DNA from: Panax quinquefolius
Lineage: Eukaryota > Streptophyta > Magnoliopsida > Apiales > Araliaceae
Length of the DNA: 64,000 bases
Direction of reading: 5' to 3'
NCBI GenBank assembly: GCA_020205615.1
Contig: CM035156.1
Location: 13,646,123 to 13,710,122 of the forward strand
Shown one piece after another: positions 38,818-51,539 of this stretch. The notes below the pieces were generated by a model. The model did no database searches and was not told the DNA's origin. It saw nothing but the letters and a program-made list of their open reading frames with translations. How positions within the stretch are numbered: position 1 is the stretch's first letter; each line of letters opens with the position of its first letter. The translations under genes and the position numbers were made by a program.

Positions 38818-38828
38818 TGGTATCGAGC
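38818..38828 (+). other. Primer binding site of E2
   Basis: TGGTATCGAGC two bases after the LTR end, a close match to the complement of the initiator methionine tRNA 3' end with AG missing. Confidence 0.8.
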
Positions 38829-39000
38829 TTAGGGATATGATCTCTGGCGGAGATCGGGAATAAAACTAGGAGGGAGAGACGAGTAAATCCTTCGCTAGTG
38901 TGTCCTACCTAAGCTTATTTGTTAGTTGGTCAAGATATAGGGATATTATGTGATATATTGATTTCTTAATTAACCCTTGTTTTTACGCGGTGATTTGAGA

Positions 39001-39960
39001 ATGTCGATCGAGAATATTAACAATGGAAATGAGACCAGTGGAGACGCTCTGTACTCACCAACGAGGAGAACGTGCAACAGTTTGGTAATGTTCCTCCCTG
39101 TGAACAACACCATTGAGCGAGATGATGAACGAGGGATGTTTAGAAGTTTTTTGCAATTCATGCAAAAATCGCACACGAGGAGACTCGTGTTCAAAATCTG
39201 AGGAGGAAATGATAGGAATTCACGGTTGTCACAACCAAGCGATTCAAAGAGTTGGGACCACGAATTTAAGGGAAAGAGATCCGATCGTGGCGGAAACAGG
39301 TCAAACAAATTACCAAGATATTCGATGTCTTGGGATGCACGGAGGAACAGAAGGTTCCATTCGCCACCTTTATGTTCCGTGGCGAGGCAGACTTTGGTGG
39401 GAGTCTCGTGGAAGAAGCGTATCCATCGGCCCTTTTCAGCATGTCTTGGGAGACATTTCAGAACTATTTAATGACAAATACTTTCCCGAAAGTGTTCATT
39501 CATATGAAGGAAGTGGAGTTTATTAGGATGGGAGGTAACAAATATGACGATTTGTCTCAAAGACGAGGCAAAGTTTGCAGAGTTATCCGTGTTTGCACCT
39601 CATTTGGTGGAGAATGAGGAACGTATGACGCGGATGTTTCTTAGAGGTTTGAAAACCCAAGATACGCCAAGATATCTCATTTCTCATAAACTTTCTCTTT
39701 ATTCAGATGTTATAAAATGTGGCTCAATTATTAGAGCGAGATAACGATACGGTCAACAACCGAGGACCATAACCAGGATCGTACTCGTAGATAGCAATCA
39801 ATGTAATAATGATAACTGCGGAGAAAGAAAACAGACGGACAAAATGGTAACCACTCGGTGGTAATCATAGCCATGAAAATAGAAGAAGCGAGTCGGGAGG
39901 AGATTTTAAAAAGAGGAGATTTAACAACGACTATGTGAAGACGACAGCGTTTGGCAAAGA
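39001..39960 (+). pseudogene. E2 gag
   Basis: Starts ATGTCGATCGAG, about 170 bases after the PBS. In successive frames it shows a Ser/Asn-rich N-terminus, EEQKVPFATFMFRGEA, SMSWETFQNYLMTNTFPK, MKEVEFIRMGG and FAPHLVENEERMTRMFLRGL, the order of the retrotransposon gag core. Several frameshifts divide it (near 39190, 39400, 39540). The same segments in E1 and E3 confirm the family. Gag would form the cytoplasmic particle. Confidence 0.82.
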
Positions 39961-41892
39961 ATCGGTTCTAAGGAGGAGAACGACCACCCATTATATGCTA
40001 CAAATGCGAAAAAGAGGGACATATCACCCAAACCGCCCACAACAGTTCAAGGTATGCTATAGTTGTGGAAAGGAAGGACATATCGAGATCGAGATTGTGC
40101 AGTAGAAGCGAAACCTAGTTCAATGGGACGGTGACTCAAAAGATCGCCCCAAAAAAGTCAAAGTCGGCGATTCCGGAAGAAGCGTTTTTGTGGATCGGTC
40201 ATAATGCGAGGAACCCAAACGAGGTTATCACGGGTAAGCTATTTATAAATTCTTGCGAAGTTTATACCTTACTTGATACCTAGGTGCATACCCATTCATT
40301 TATCTCTCCCGCGTGTGCTCAACGCTTAAACTTGACTCAGGAGAAATTAGACTTTGACCTATCTGTGGAAACTCCGTTAGAGAAACTTTCATCACATCCA
40401 TCTGTTTATAAATCTTGTTTGATTCAAGTTGGCACCATCACCTTACCGTTGACCTTATCTCTTTAAAGATACTTGCTTTTGATGTGATTTTAGGATTGAT
40501 TGGTTAACTACTCATCATGCCAAAATTGATTGTTTTCGTAAGGTTGTTAGTTTTCATATTCCTAACCAACCTGTTGTATTTAATTCAAGCAACTAAACCA
40601 TTAAAATCAATCAACGTCATATCTAATCATAAAGCTATTCGCTTATTGAAAAACGGATGTCAAGCTTTCTTAGCCCATGTTATGGATTTGAATAAAGACA
40701 CGCCAAATTTGAATAATATTCCGTTGTTATTGACTTTCCCGACGTATTTTTCAAGAACTTCCGCCTACCCCGAACGTGAAGTTGAATTCTTTATTGATCT
40801 TGAACCCAGTACAAAGCCCATTTCTAAAACCCCATATCAAATGGCTCCTATTGAACTTGGAGTTAAAGGTCCAACTACGTGGAATTGTTGGACATCGGTT
40901 TCATTGGCCCTAAGTACATCTCCTTGGGGTGCTCTGTTTTTATTCAGTAAAGAAGAAGAGCGGAGTACGCGACTTTTGTATCGACTATCGGGAATTGAAC
41001 CATGTCACCATCAAGAATAGGTATCCTCACCTCGTATTGATGACTTGTTTGACGATTTAGTAAGGCACAATTCTTTTCAAAATCGATCTTCGTTCGGATA
41101 TCATCATTTGAAAATTAGAATCGAGGATATTCCAAAGACCGCCTTCGAACTCCTGCAGATGGGCATTATGAATTCTTAGTCATGTCTTTGGACTAACTAA
41201 TGCTCCCATGGCTTTCATGGATATGATGAACCGAGTATTCAAGGAATATTTGGATCGATTCGTTGTTGTCTTTATTGATGACATCCTTATATATTCCAAA
41301 AGTCGTGAAGATCATGAGCACCATTTGAAGTTCGGTACTCCAAAGGCTTCGTGAAAACCAACTATATGCCAAATTGAAGAAATGCGAGTTTCGGCGAGGA
41401 AGTAGCATTTCTTGGGCATGTGGTGTCAAAACATGGAGTATCGTTGATCCGTGAAGATTGAAGCAATATAAAGTTGGGAGCAACCGAAGTCGGTGGATCA
41501 AAGCACGTAGTTTTTTGGGCTTAGCTAGTTATTATCGGAGATTCGTGGAAGGGTTTTCTCGAATCGCTACTCCATTAACTCGCTAACTCGAAAGGATACG
41601 AAATTGTTTGAGCGAAGAATGCAAGAAAAGTTTCCAAGAGCTTAAGTGGAGACTTATTTTAAGACTTGTTCTAACAATACCATCCGGTTCGGATGGATTT
41701 GTTATTCTGCCGATGCTTCGTGCAAAGGGTTAGGATGTGTTCTCATGCAACGTGAGAAAGTCATAGCTTTATGCCTCATGACAACTTAAAGAGTATGAGA
41801 GGAATTATCCTACTCATGATCTAGAGTTAGCAGCAATGCGTTTTCGCTTAAAAATATGGAGGCACTATCTATATGGGGAGAAAGTGGAGATA
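39961..41892 (+). pseudogene. E2 nucleocapsid, protease, RT and part of RNase H
   Basis: Near 39990-40100 are two zinc-knuckle remnants (CYKCEKEGHI and CYSCGKEGHI), each missing its last cysteine. The protease region (40200-40470) has HSFISPACAQRLNLT with the catalytic triad upstream disrupted. RT begins with EREVEFFIDLEPSTKPISK (about 40780) and includes [20 protein letters not shown] near 41255-41310. RNase H starts at 41510 and stops at [16 protein letters not shown], where E3 is inserted. The frame is broken repeatedly, for example at 40860 and 41390. Confidence 0.85.
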
Positions 41893-44739
41893 TATGACGC
41901 CCAAAATAGGTATACACAACACCCATTCTCGAGTCGCCAAATACATGGTACGTAAACAACTACAACTTTATTATTACAACAAGAAATCGTGAGTTTGAAT
42001 ACAAATATATCTTCTAGACAATATCTATACTCAAATAAATCCTCATCACATTATTGATTCATTATTTTACAAAAATGGTGAGGACTACTAAACAACTCTC
42101 TCTAGAATCTTCATTCCATACCCCGACTAAGACTCGCTACATTCTCGCCTCCCGAGAAGAAAAATGGAACAACAAGGAAAAGGGTGAGCTCAACTAGCCC
42201 AAAGAAGAATATTATGACTAAGATAATATACAACAAATTATCGTTAGTCTTCAACAGGAAAAACTGATAGAATACAATAGACAACAAGTTTCGTGATCAA
42301 TATTCGCAATGAAATAATAATTCATGTAAGAGTTACGTAGAGAATGAAATCTACTATAATCTATGAATTTAATACCATCATCAATATTTTATCCTCGTAA
42401 CATCAATCAATATACATCCGAATCAAATATTCATCTTTGCACTATGTGCCAAAGATATTCATCACTGGTCATGTTCATTTAAACACTGCTCATCTTTGCA
42501 CTACAAAGCCAAAGATATTAATCAATTCCATGTTCATCTCAACACTGCTCATCTTGCACTATGTGCCAAAGATATTCTTCAGAAATCATTCATCTTTGCA
42601 TCTACAGCCAAAGATATTCTTAAGAAATCATTCATCTTTTTGCACTACAAAGCCAAAGATATTCAATAATATCATCATTTAAGACCGAGGATGATGAAAA
42701 TATTTTTAAAGAAACGAATCCAAAGGAAACAAAATGACAAGGATTAAGGATTAAGGATTCGTATTTGGTTTTATCCACGCCCAAAAAATACCTCAAAAAT
42801 AATCATAGTGGTGTAAAATTCAAGAATGATCAAAACATGGATACAATCGAAAGTTAATATCCGTAATAGATATTTTGGACAAAAAGAAGAAATTTTATTT
42901 TTCTATGAATAAAGTACCAGATACGTGAATAAAGGTCAGATACGTGAATAAAGGCCAGATACGTGAATAGTAACTCTCGACACCAAAAGATAGAAATTCC
43001 ACAAAAAACATCTTCACGCTTCATTTAATAGTACTCGTGAATAAGAATCGTGAATAAGAATCTCATTAATAAGAACTCGTGAATAGTAACTCATGAATAA
43101 GAACCCATGAATAGTAACCCCATACATGAAAAAGTTCCAAATTTGATAAAACTTCAGATCAACATTTCAAAGATAATGATATTGAAGAAATAATATCATT
43201 ACAAAAAAATAATATCCCTTACCTCGAAAGATCAAGATTTCTACTTGTAATACCTAGGGTATAAGGTCAAGGAACTTGCACCGCCTAGCAATACTCAAAG
43301 TATACTCAAAATACTCACAAGAATACGCCAAAATATCGAGAGAGAAATAGAGAGAAAACTTCAGCTTCGGTGTGATTTTCAATTCTAACCCAAGACCCTA
43401 TTTATAGAAAACGCTAGAAACACCAAAGCGTAAAATTTAATATAATATTAATATAATTATACAAATTTTCCTTAGCCCACCTTTTGGTCAAAACACCAGC
43501 CACACATGTTAATGATGTCCAAAAAAATATAAAAAACGTTTTTCTTAACAAAAATAATTTAAACTCCCAAAATCAATTATTTTGAGCTTCTAACTTCAAT
43601 AATTCATAATAAATAGCCCTTTCATCAGAAAATTCGAATCTCGCGAGTTTTTATAGGAAATTCAATTCTCTACAACTTTGCAGAAGAAAGTTTTTCCAAA
43701 TTCCAAACAAAAATCGACCGAAATCCACAAACCAAGCGATTTTACAAAGCTATAATCAAATTTCTCATTAATAATTGTGTCCACCAACACACAAAACATG
43801 TGTTAAACATTTAATGCCACAAAATACTCTTCCTCCTCATATACTCATATATCCCACATTCATTGTAAAATATCATCACTGCTAATATATTATTAAAATA
43901 ATATATTTAAATGAATTATTTTATCGTAAAAGATAAAATATTAATTTTCAACAATTGTCATTTTAAATTTTTTCCATCTATATCCACATAAAATCAATAT
44001 TTTCCTCATCATATAAATCAATAATTAATTATTCACAAATAATATTACGTAATCACAATATTGACAACCGTGCGCTCCTGAGAAAGAGGGGCTTTCCAAT
44101 AAGAATTTCTTCATCTGCCAAGCCGCAATTAGATGACATCAAACCTCTCCTTAGATGTAACTTTCTAGACATTGCCAATAATGTTATCTAATAATATTAT
44201 TCAGATAATATGAATTATTGCTTCGATAATGAAAGATACCGTAATGACAATTATCAAACAACAAAGAATATAAAATATCAACGCAAAGAATTATTAACTC
44301 AATAAAATATCGAATAAAGAATTATCGTAACCATTATTGAGTAGTGCCTTCACGTAAGAATCAATAATTGGTGCAATACCGCGTGCTACTGCTCAACAAC
44401 GCCAGATTAGTGTGTTTTAACCACCGGTATTCCAACAAAGATAATGGCAAATAACTACGCCGCTATTTAAAAACAACTTATATTTGTCGCTTTCTTCATC
44501 CAATCGCTTTCACATGGGCCCACACACACGGTCAGGCCGTCATTGCATTTAATATTCCCGACAAGCATTTAATATTCCACGCACCAAACGAATATTCCCC
44601 ACAACAATGAATATTTTATAACCACTGCTTATTTTGAAATATTTCGTGATTTAACCCTTAACTATCCACATTAATCAAATCAACCCTTACTATTTCAAAA
44701 TAAAGGAAATTCCTTTTATTTAAAAATTTCGGTCTTACA
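41893..44739 (-). repeat. 3' LTR of E3
   Basis: From TATGACGCCCAAAATAGG to AATTTCGGTCTTACA on the plus strand. TATA-like box (minus) at 43398-43406. Five units of the TTTGCACTA..GCCAAAGATATT repeat at 42430-42665, then GTGAATAAGAA-type tandem words (42900-43130). Very close to LTR-B. Confidence 0.92.
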
Positions 44740-44744
44740 ACCTC

Positions 44745-46310
44745 CCTCCTTATGAAATTTTCGCCCTCGAAATCGACGACGACGGGTGTTTTGAAAAGGT
44801 GAGGATACCTCGCTTTCATTTTCGCTTTCCAATTCCTGTGTCATTTCTCTATAGCATGATTCCTCCACAAAACTTTAACTTGTGGTATAACCTTTCATGG
44901 CAGTAGGACATGCTCCTTCCTATCCAAAATCTTGACAGTACCTCCTCACACGTTAAGTCTTCTGGCTATCTCGTCCCGGGTTCTAACTCAATAACGTGGT
45001 TCGGTCTTTCACATATTTATTTAAGTATGATATGTGAAACACATTATGAACACGTAGACATACTTTGAGGTAACGCAAGTCTATAGGCTACATTTCCTAC
45101 TACCTTGGCCAAGAATTTGAAATGGACCGATAAATCGTGGATCGAGCTTTCTCTCTTCCCAAATCTTGTAACTCCCTTCCATGGAGCAACTCGCAACAAT
45201 ACATGATCCCCTACACTAAATTCCACGCCCTTTCGATGAAGATTCGTGATAACTCTTTTGTCGATCTTCAGGTTGCTTTGTATACGCTGTTGTTTAATCA
45301 TTAGTCATACGCATTTAACTCTCGGGTCCCAACAATGTTGCTTCACCCACCTCATCCCAACATATGGAGAACGACATTTTTGTCCATATAATGCTTCAAT
45401 GGAACCATGCCTATATTTGTTTAATAACTATTGTTGTATGAGAATTCCACCAATGGCAAGTACTTATCCCAACTTCCTTTGAAATCTAGGACACGTAGTT
45501 TTAATATATCTTCAAGAGTTTGAGTAGTCCTTTTCGATTGCCCATCCGCTTTGAGGATGGTATGCCAAACGAATCAGTAAATTGCGCCCATAGCTTTCTA
45601 CAAACTAACCCAAAATCATGAAGTGAATCTTGGGTCACGATCTAAAACTATGGATACGGCATGCCATGTAATCTCACAATCTCATTTACGTACATATACG
45701 AGAAAGACGCTCAAGGAATAAGTCTCTCGACGCAGAAGAAATGAGCAGACTTGGTTAATCTATCAACAATAACCCAAATAGCATTGATGCCTTGAGAAAC
45801 CGTAGGAAGATTAGTAATGAAATCCATGTAATGTGTTCCCACTTCCATTCAAAATCTCAAGTGGTTGCAACGGACCCTTAGGTACAAGATGCTCCGCCTT
45901 TACACGCTGGCAAGTTAAACACATCGAGATAAACCACGCGATCTCTCTCTCTTCATATTGTTCCACCAAAATGTATGTCAAGATCATAATACATTTTAGT
46001 ACTTCCAAGATGGATTGCAAATGGTGTATTGTGTGCCTCCATCATAATCTTGTTCTTCAAATCGTAGTCGTTAGAACACAAAGTCTAGAGTGGACTCAAG
46101 TATTCCTTCTTCATCAATTCTCGCCCTAATAGCTCCTTCTTGTACTTTTCTTCGTGATCACTCCGGCTGTATATCTTGAAAGCAACTTAACTTTTTCTAT
46201 TAAAGTCGATTCTACGCGATACTTGACATCATCGCACTGCTCCTCTATTATTTGATATGATCTTCTACTCAACGCTTTACCACCACCTACCACGCTCGCT
46301 TTTCCAAGAT
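44745..46310 (-). pseudogene. E3 integrase and chromodomain-like tail
   Basis: Minus-strand frame 46020-45811 has the integrase zinc-binding end (CLTCQRVKAEHLVPKGPLQP). The catalytic core follows in broken frames to about 45400. The frame 45301-45044 has VGDHVLLRVAPWKGVTRFGKR, a typical gypsy integrase C-terminal fold. 44960-44745 holds the degraded tail (KVLWRNH-like) and the polypurine tract next to the 3' LTR. Integrase would insert the DNA copy; here it is not intact. Confidence 0.82.
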
Positions 46311-47400
46311 GGTATGGTTAGAATATGTGCTTAAATGAGTCGCTTGAGCTCTTGGAAAATCTTCTCGCATTCCTCGCTTCCATACTTAATTTTGTATCTT
46401 TTCGAGTCACTAAGTTAATCTGGAATAGCGATTCGAGAATATCCTTCAACGAATCTCCGATAATAACCAACTAAGCTTCTGAAAGCTACGATTTCGACAT
46501 CGACTTAGGTTGTTCTCTCAATCGCGACTCATATCCCAATCTTGGATAAAGACGTCACAATGACACCTATCGCTTTACTATCGCATCTAATACGACGCCC
46601 CTACAGAGAGTTCGCTTAGTGAATTCCACAAAGGAAGTCACAAGATAAAGGCTCGTGTACCAAATTTATAGTTGAATTTTTAACTCCTCAAGTTCAATAG
46701 AGCCATTCGATATGAGATTTTAGAAATGAGTTTTGTACCGGGTTCAAAGTCGATACAAAATTTAATATCAAAGCTTGGGGAGTAAGCCAAGAAATTCTTC
46801 GTAAAATACGCCAGAAAAATCAATAACAACAGAATATTATTCAAATCGACGTGTCTTTATTCAAATCCATAACATGGACTAAGAAAATTTGACATCCGTA
46901 ATAAACGAATGACTTCATGGCTTGATATGAAAATGTTTGACTACAATGGTTTGATTGCTTGAATTCAATAACAAAGTTGCTTAGGAATATGAAAACTAAC
47001 AACCTTACAAAAATAATCAATTTGGCATGATGAGTAGTTAACCTTAAAATCACATCAAAAACAAATATCTCTATAGAAATAAGGTTAAATGTGTAATGTG
47101 ATAGTGCCAACTTGAATCAAGCAAGATTTATAAACAACGGATGTAATGAAAGTTTCTCCTAAACGGAGTTTCCATAGATAGTCAAAGTCTAATTTCTCCG
47201 TGAGTCAAGTTTAAACGCTGAGCGCAAGTAAGAGAGATAAAAGAATGGGTAGAAACCGATATTCAGTAAGGTATATACTTCGCAAGAATTTATAATCGAC
47301 TAACCTGCTAACTTCGCTCGTCGTTCCTCAGATTGATGACCGGCCACAACAAACGCCTTCCCTAATCGCTGACTTTGATTTTTCTCGGGATGTCTTTTGA
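46311..47400 (-). pseudogene. E3 protease and RT remnants with RT core deleted
   Basis: Minus-strand 47340-47150 corresponds to the protease region, and 47110-46841 to the linker before RT (TTHHAK, then HVMDLNKDT). The start of RT is at about 46800-46680 (IDFEPGTKLISK-like). Then the palm with FIDDIL is missing: only a short RNase H piece (ASYYRRFVEGYSRIAI-like, about 46500-46380) precedes integrase. About 700 bp present in E1 and E2 is therefore gone, along with most of RNase H. Confidence 0.75.
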
Positions 47401-48531
47401 GTCACCGTCCCCTCATCGAACTAGGTTTCGCCATCGCATAATCTCGAGCGATATGTCCTTCCTTTCCACAACTATAGCATACCTTAAACTGTTGTAAAGG
47501 GCTTCAATGATATGTCCTCTTCCCAAGATTTGTAACATATGACCCGGTGGTCGCTTCTCCTCCCTTAAAACTAGTTTATATAGGCGCCGACGCCTTCACA
47601 TGGTCGTTGTTGAATCTCCTCTTTTAAAATCTCCTCCCACTCGCTTCTTCTATTTTCATGGCCACGATTACCACCAGAGTGGTTACCGCTTTGTCTCAGT
47701 ATTCTTCTTTCTCCGCCGGGTTATCGTTATTTCGATGATCGCTATCTTTGAGATGATCCTCGGTTATGGTCCCCATTGAACGTATTTCGTTATCTCGCCT
47801 AACAACCGAGCCCTCGCTGACAACATCCGGTCAGAGAGAAAATTTATGAGAAATGAGATATCGACGTATGTCGGGTTTCAAACCTCTCGTAAACATCCGC
47901 GGCCATACGCTCCTCATTCTCCACCAAATGAGGTGCAAACTCGATAACTCCGCGAACTTCGCCAGATCGGGACACCGCCATGTTATTCTCGCTTAGTCTA
48001 ATAAACTCCACTTCCTTCATATACGATTTAATACTTTGGAAGTACTTGTCATTGAACTGCTTCAAACGCTCTCCCACGACATACGCCGAAAGGCAAATGG
48101 ATGGGTACGCTTCACTGATTCCCACCAAGAATCGCTTCGCCACTTTAACATAAAGGTGGCGAATGGAACTTTCGTTCTCCGCCGCATCCCAAGACATCGA
48201 ATATCTTGGTAATTTGTTTTGACCCACGCCTCCGCCTTTAATCGGATCCCGCTTTCTGCAATTCGGTGGTCCCAACTCTTTGAATCGCTTCGTGACCACC
48301 GTGAATTGCTATCATTTCTCCTCGTATTTTGAACACGAAGTCTCCTCGTCTCGATTTTGCATGAATCGCAAAAAGCTTCTAAACATCCCCTCGCTCATCA
48401 TCTCGCCAGTGGTGTTGTTCACAGAGGAACATTGCCACTGCTGACGCTCTCCTCGCTGGTGAAGACAGCATCTCCACTCTGGCCTCATTTACTCCAATCG
48501 TTAATATTCTCACGACATTCTCAAACATCGC
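47401..48531 (-). pseudogene. E3 gag
   Basis: Start at 48531 on the minus strand (MAMFENVVRIL), then broken frames. The 151-codon frame 48299-47844 carries VTKRFKELGPP, KLPRYSMSWDAAE, KSYMKEVEFIRLSENNMAV and FAPHLVENEERM, the gag core also found in E1 and E2. A zinc knuckle near 47470-47430 reads CYSCGKEGHIARDYA, with the last cysteine changed to tyrosine. The preceding knuckle is more damaged. Confidence 0.82.
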
Positions 48532-48701
48532 CATAAAATAAGGGTTAATTAAGGAAATCAATATATCACATAATATCCCTATATATCGACCAACTAACAA
48601 ATAAGCTTAGTAGGACACACTAAACAAGGATTTACTCGCCTCCCTCCTAGTTCTATTCCCCGATCTCCGCCAGAGATCATATCCCTAAGCTCGATATTAA
48701 C

Positions 48702-51539
48702 CGCGACGCCCCAAAATAGGTATACACAACACCCATTCCGAGTCGCCAAATACATGGTAATGTAAACAACTACAACTTTATTATTACAACAAGAAACTGT
48801 GAGTTTGAATACAAATATTATCTTCTAGACAATATCTATACTCAAATAAATCCTCATCACATTATTGATTCATTATTTTACAAAAATGGTGAGGACTACT
48901 AAACAACTCTCTCTAGAATCTTCATTCCATACCCCGACTAAGACTCGCTACATTCTCGCCTCCGAGAAGAAAAATGGAACAACAAGGAAAAGGGTGAGCT
49001 CAACTAGCCCCAAGAAAGAATATTATGACTAAGATAATATACAACAAATTATCGTTAGTCTTCAACAGGAAAAATCGATGGAATACAATAGACAACAAGT
49101 TTCAGATCAATATTCGCATTGAAATAATAATTCATGTAAGAGTTACGTAGAGAATGAAATCTACTATAATCTATGAATTTAATACCCATCATCAATATTT
49201 TATCCTCGTAACATCAATCAATATACATCTGAATCAAATATTCATCTTTGCACTATGTGCCAAAGATATTCATCATTTGGTCATGTTCATTTAAACACTG
49301 CTCATCTTTGCACTAAAGGCCAAAGATATTAATCAATCTGGTCATGTTCATCTCAACACTGCTCATCTTTGCACTACACAGCCAAAGATATTCTTCAGAA
49401 ATCATTCATCATTACAGCCAAAGATATTCTTAAGAAATCATTCAAAGATATGTGCCAAAGATATTCAATAATATCATCATTTAAGACCGAGGATGATGAA
49501 AATATTTTTTAAAGAAACGAATCCAATGAAACAAAATGACAAGGATTAAGGATTAAGGATTCGCATTTGGTTTTATCCACGCCCCAAAAATACCTCAAAA
49601 ATAATCATAGTGGTGTAAAATTCAAGAATGATCAAAACATGGATACAATCGAAAGCTAATATCCGTAATAGATATTTTGGACAAAAAGAAGAAATTTTAT
49701 TTTTCTATTGAATAGTGTAATCAGACACGTGAATAGTGCCAGATACGTGAATAAGGCCAGACACGTGAATAGTAACTCCGACACCAAAAGATAGAAATTC
49801 CACAAAAACATCTTCACGCTTCATGAATAGTACTCGTGAAAAGAACTCGTGAATAAGAACTCGTGAATGAATAAACTCGTGAATAAGAACTCATGAATAA
49901 GAACCCATGAATAGTAACCCCGACATGAAAAAGTTCCAAATTTGATAAAACTTCAGATCAACATTTCAAAGATAATGATATTGAAGAAATAATATCATTA
50001 CAAAAAAAAATAATATCCCTTACCTCGAAAGATCAAGATTTCTACTTGTAATACCGTGTATAAGGTCAAGGAACTTGCACCGCCTAGCAATACTCAAAGT
50101 ATACTCAAAATACTCACAAGAATACGCTCAAAATATCGAGAGAGAAATAGAGAAAACTTCAGCTTTCGTGTGATTTTCAATTCTAACCAAGACCCTATTT
50201 ATAGGAAAACGCTAGAACACCAAAGTTAGTAAAATTTAATATAATATTAATATAATTATACAAATTTTCCTTAGCCCACCTTTTGGTCAAAACACCAGCC
50301 ACACATGTTAATGATGTCCAAAAAATAAAAACGTTTTTCTTAACAAAAATAATTTAAACTCCCAAAAATCAATTATTTTGAGCTTCTAACTTCAATAATT
50401 CATAATAAATAGCCCTTTCATCAGAAAATTCGAATCTCATGAGTTTTTATAGGAAATTCAATCCTCTACAACTTTGCAGAAGAAAGTTTTTCCAAATTCC
50501 AAACAAAAATCGACCGAAATCCACAAACGGGCGATTTTACAAAGCTATAATCAAATTTCTATTAATAATCAGGTCCACCAACACACAAAAACATGTGTTA
50601 AACATTTAATGCCACAAAATACTCTTCCTCCTCATATACTCATATATCCCACATTCATTGTAAAATATCACCGCTAATATATTATTAAAATAATATATTT
50701 AAATGAATTATTTTATCGTAAAAGATAAAATATTAATTTTCAACAATTGTCATTTTAAAAATTTTCTCCATCTATATCCACATAAAATCAATATTTTCCT
50801 CATCATATAAATCAATAATTAATTATTCACAAATAATATTACGTAATCACAATATTGACAACCGTGCAGTAGCCTCAGAAGAAAGAGGGGCTTTCCAATA
50901 AGAATTTCTTTCTTGCGCCAAGCAATTAGATGATCAAACCTCTCCTGATGTAACTTTCTAGACATTGCCAATAATGTTATCTAATAATATTATTCAGATA
51001 ATATGAATTATTGCTTCGATAATGAAAGATATCAGTAATGACAATTATCAAACAACAAAGAATATAAAATATCAACGCAAGAATTATTAACTCAATAAAA
51101 TATCGAATAAAGAATTATCGTAACCATTATTGAGTAGTGCCTTCTTCACGTAAGAATCAATAATTGGTGCAATACCGCAGTGCCATCGCTCAACAACGCC
51201 AGATTAGTGTGTTTTAACCAACGGGTATTCCAACAAAGATAATCTGCAGAATAACTACGCCAAGTTATTTAAAAACAACTTATATTTGTCGCTTTCTTCA
51301 TCCAATCGCTCAAGCATGGGCCCACACATGGTCGCTACCGTCGCATTTAATATTCCCGACAAAGATTTAATATTCCACGACCAAAACTAATATTCCCGAC
51401 AACAATGAATATTTTATAACCACTTGCTTATTTTGAAATATTTCATGATTTAACCCTTAACTATCCACATTAATCAAATCAACCCTTACTATTTCAAAAT
51501 AAAGGAAATTCCTTTTATTTAAAAATTTTGGGTCTTACA
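48702..51539 (-). repeat. 5' LTR of E3
   Basis: Matches 41893-44739 almost throughout, with clustered small differences. TATA-like box (minus) at 50195-50203. Just left of it, 48685-48701 (AGCTCGATATTAACCG) is the altered primer binding site on the minus strand. Confidence 0.92.

Larger units (their letters stand above)
41893..51539 (-). mobile_element. E3: Ty3/gypsy chromovirus-type retrotransposon inside E2, minus strand
   Basis: LTRs at 48702-51539 (5') and 41893-44739 (3'), 2838 and 2847 bp, surround a 4.0 kb internal part with gag at the right and integrase at the left. It lies in the RNase H part of E2. Flanking bases AGATA (41888-41892) and AGAAG (51540-51544) do not form a clean duplication, and about 340 bp of E2 expected between them are missing. 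E3 itself lacks the RT catalytic core, so it depended on helper enzymes or was deleted after insertion. Confidence 0.9.
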
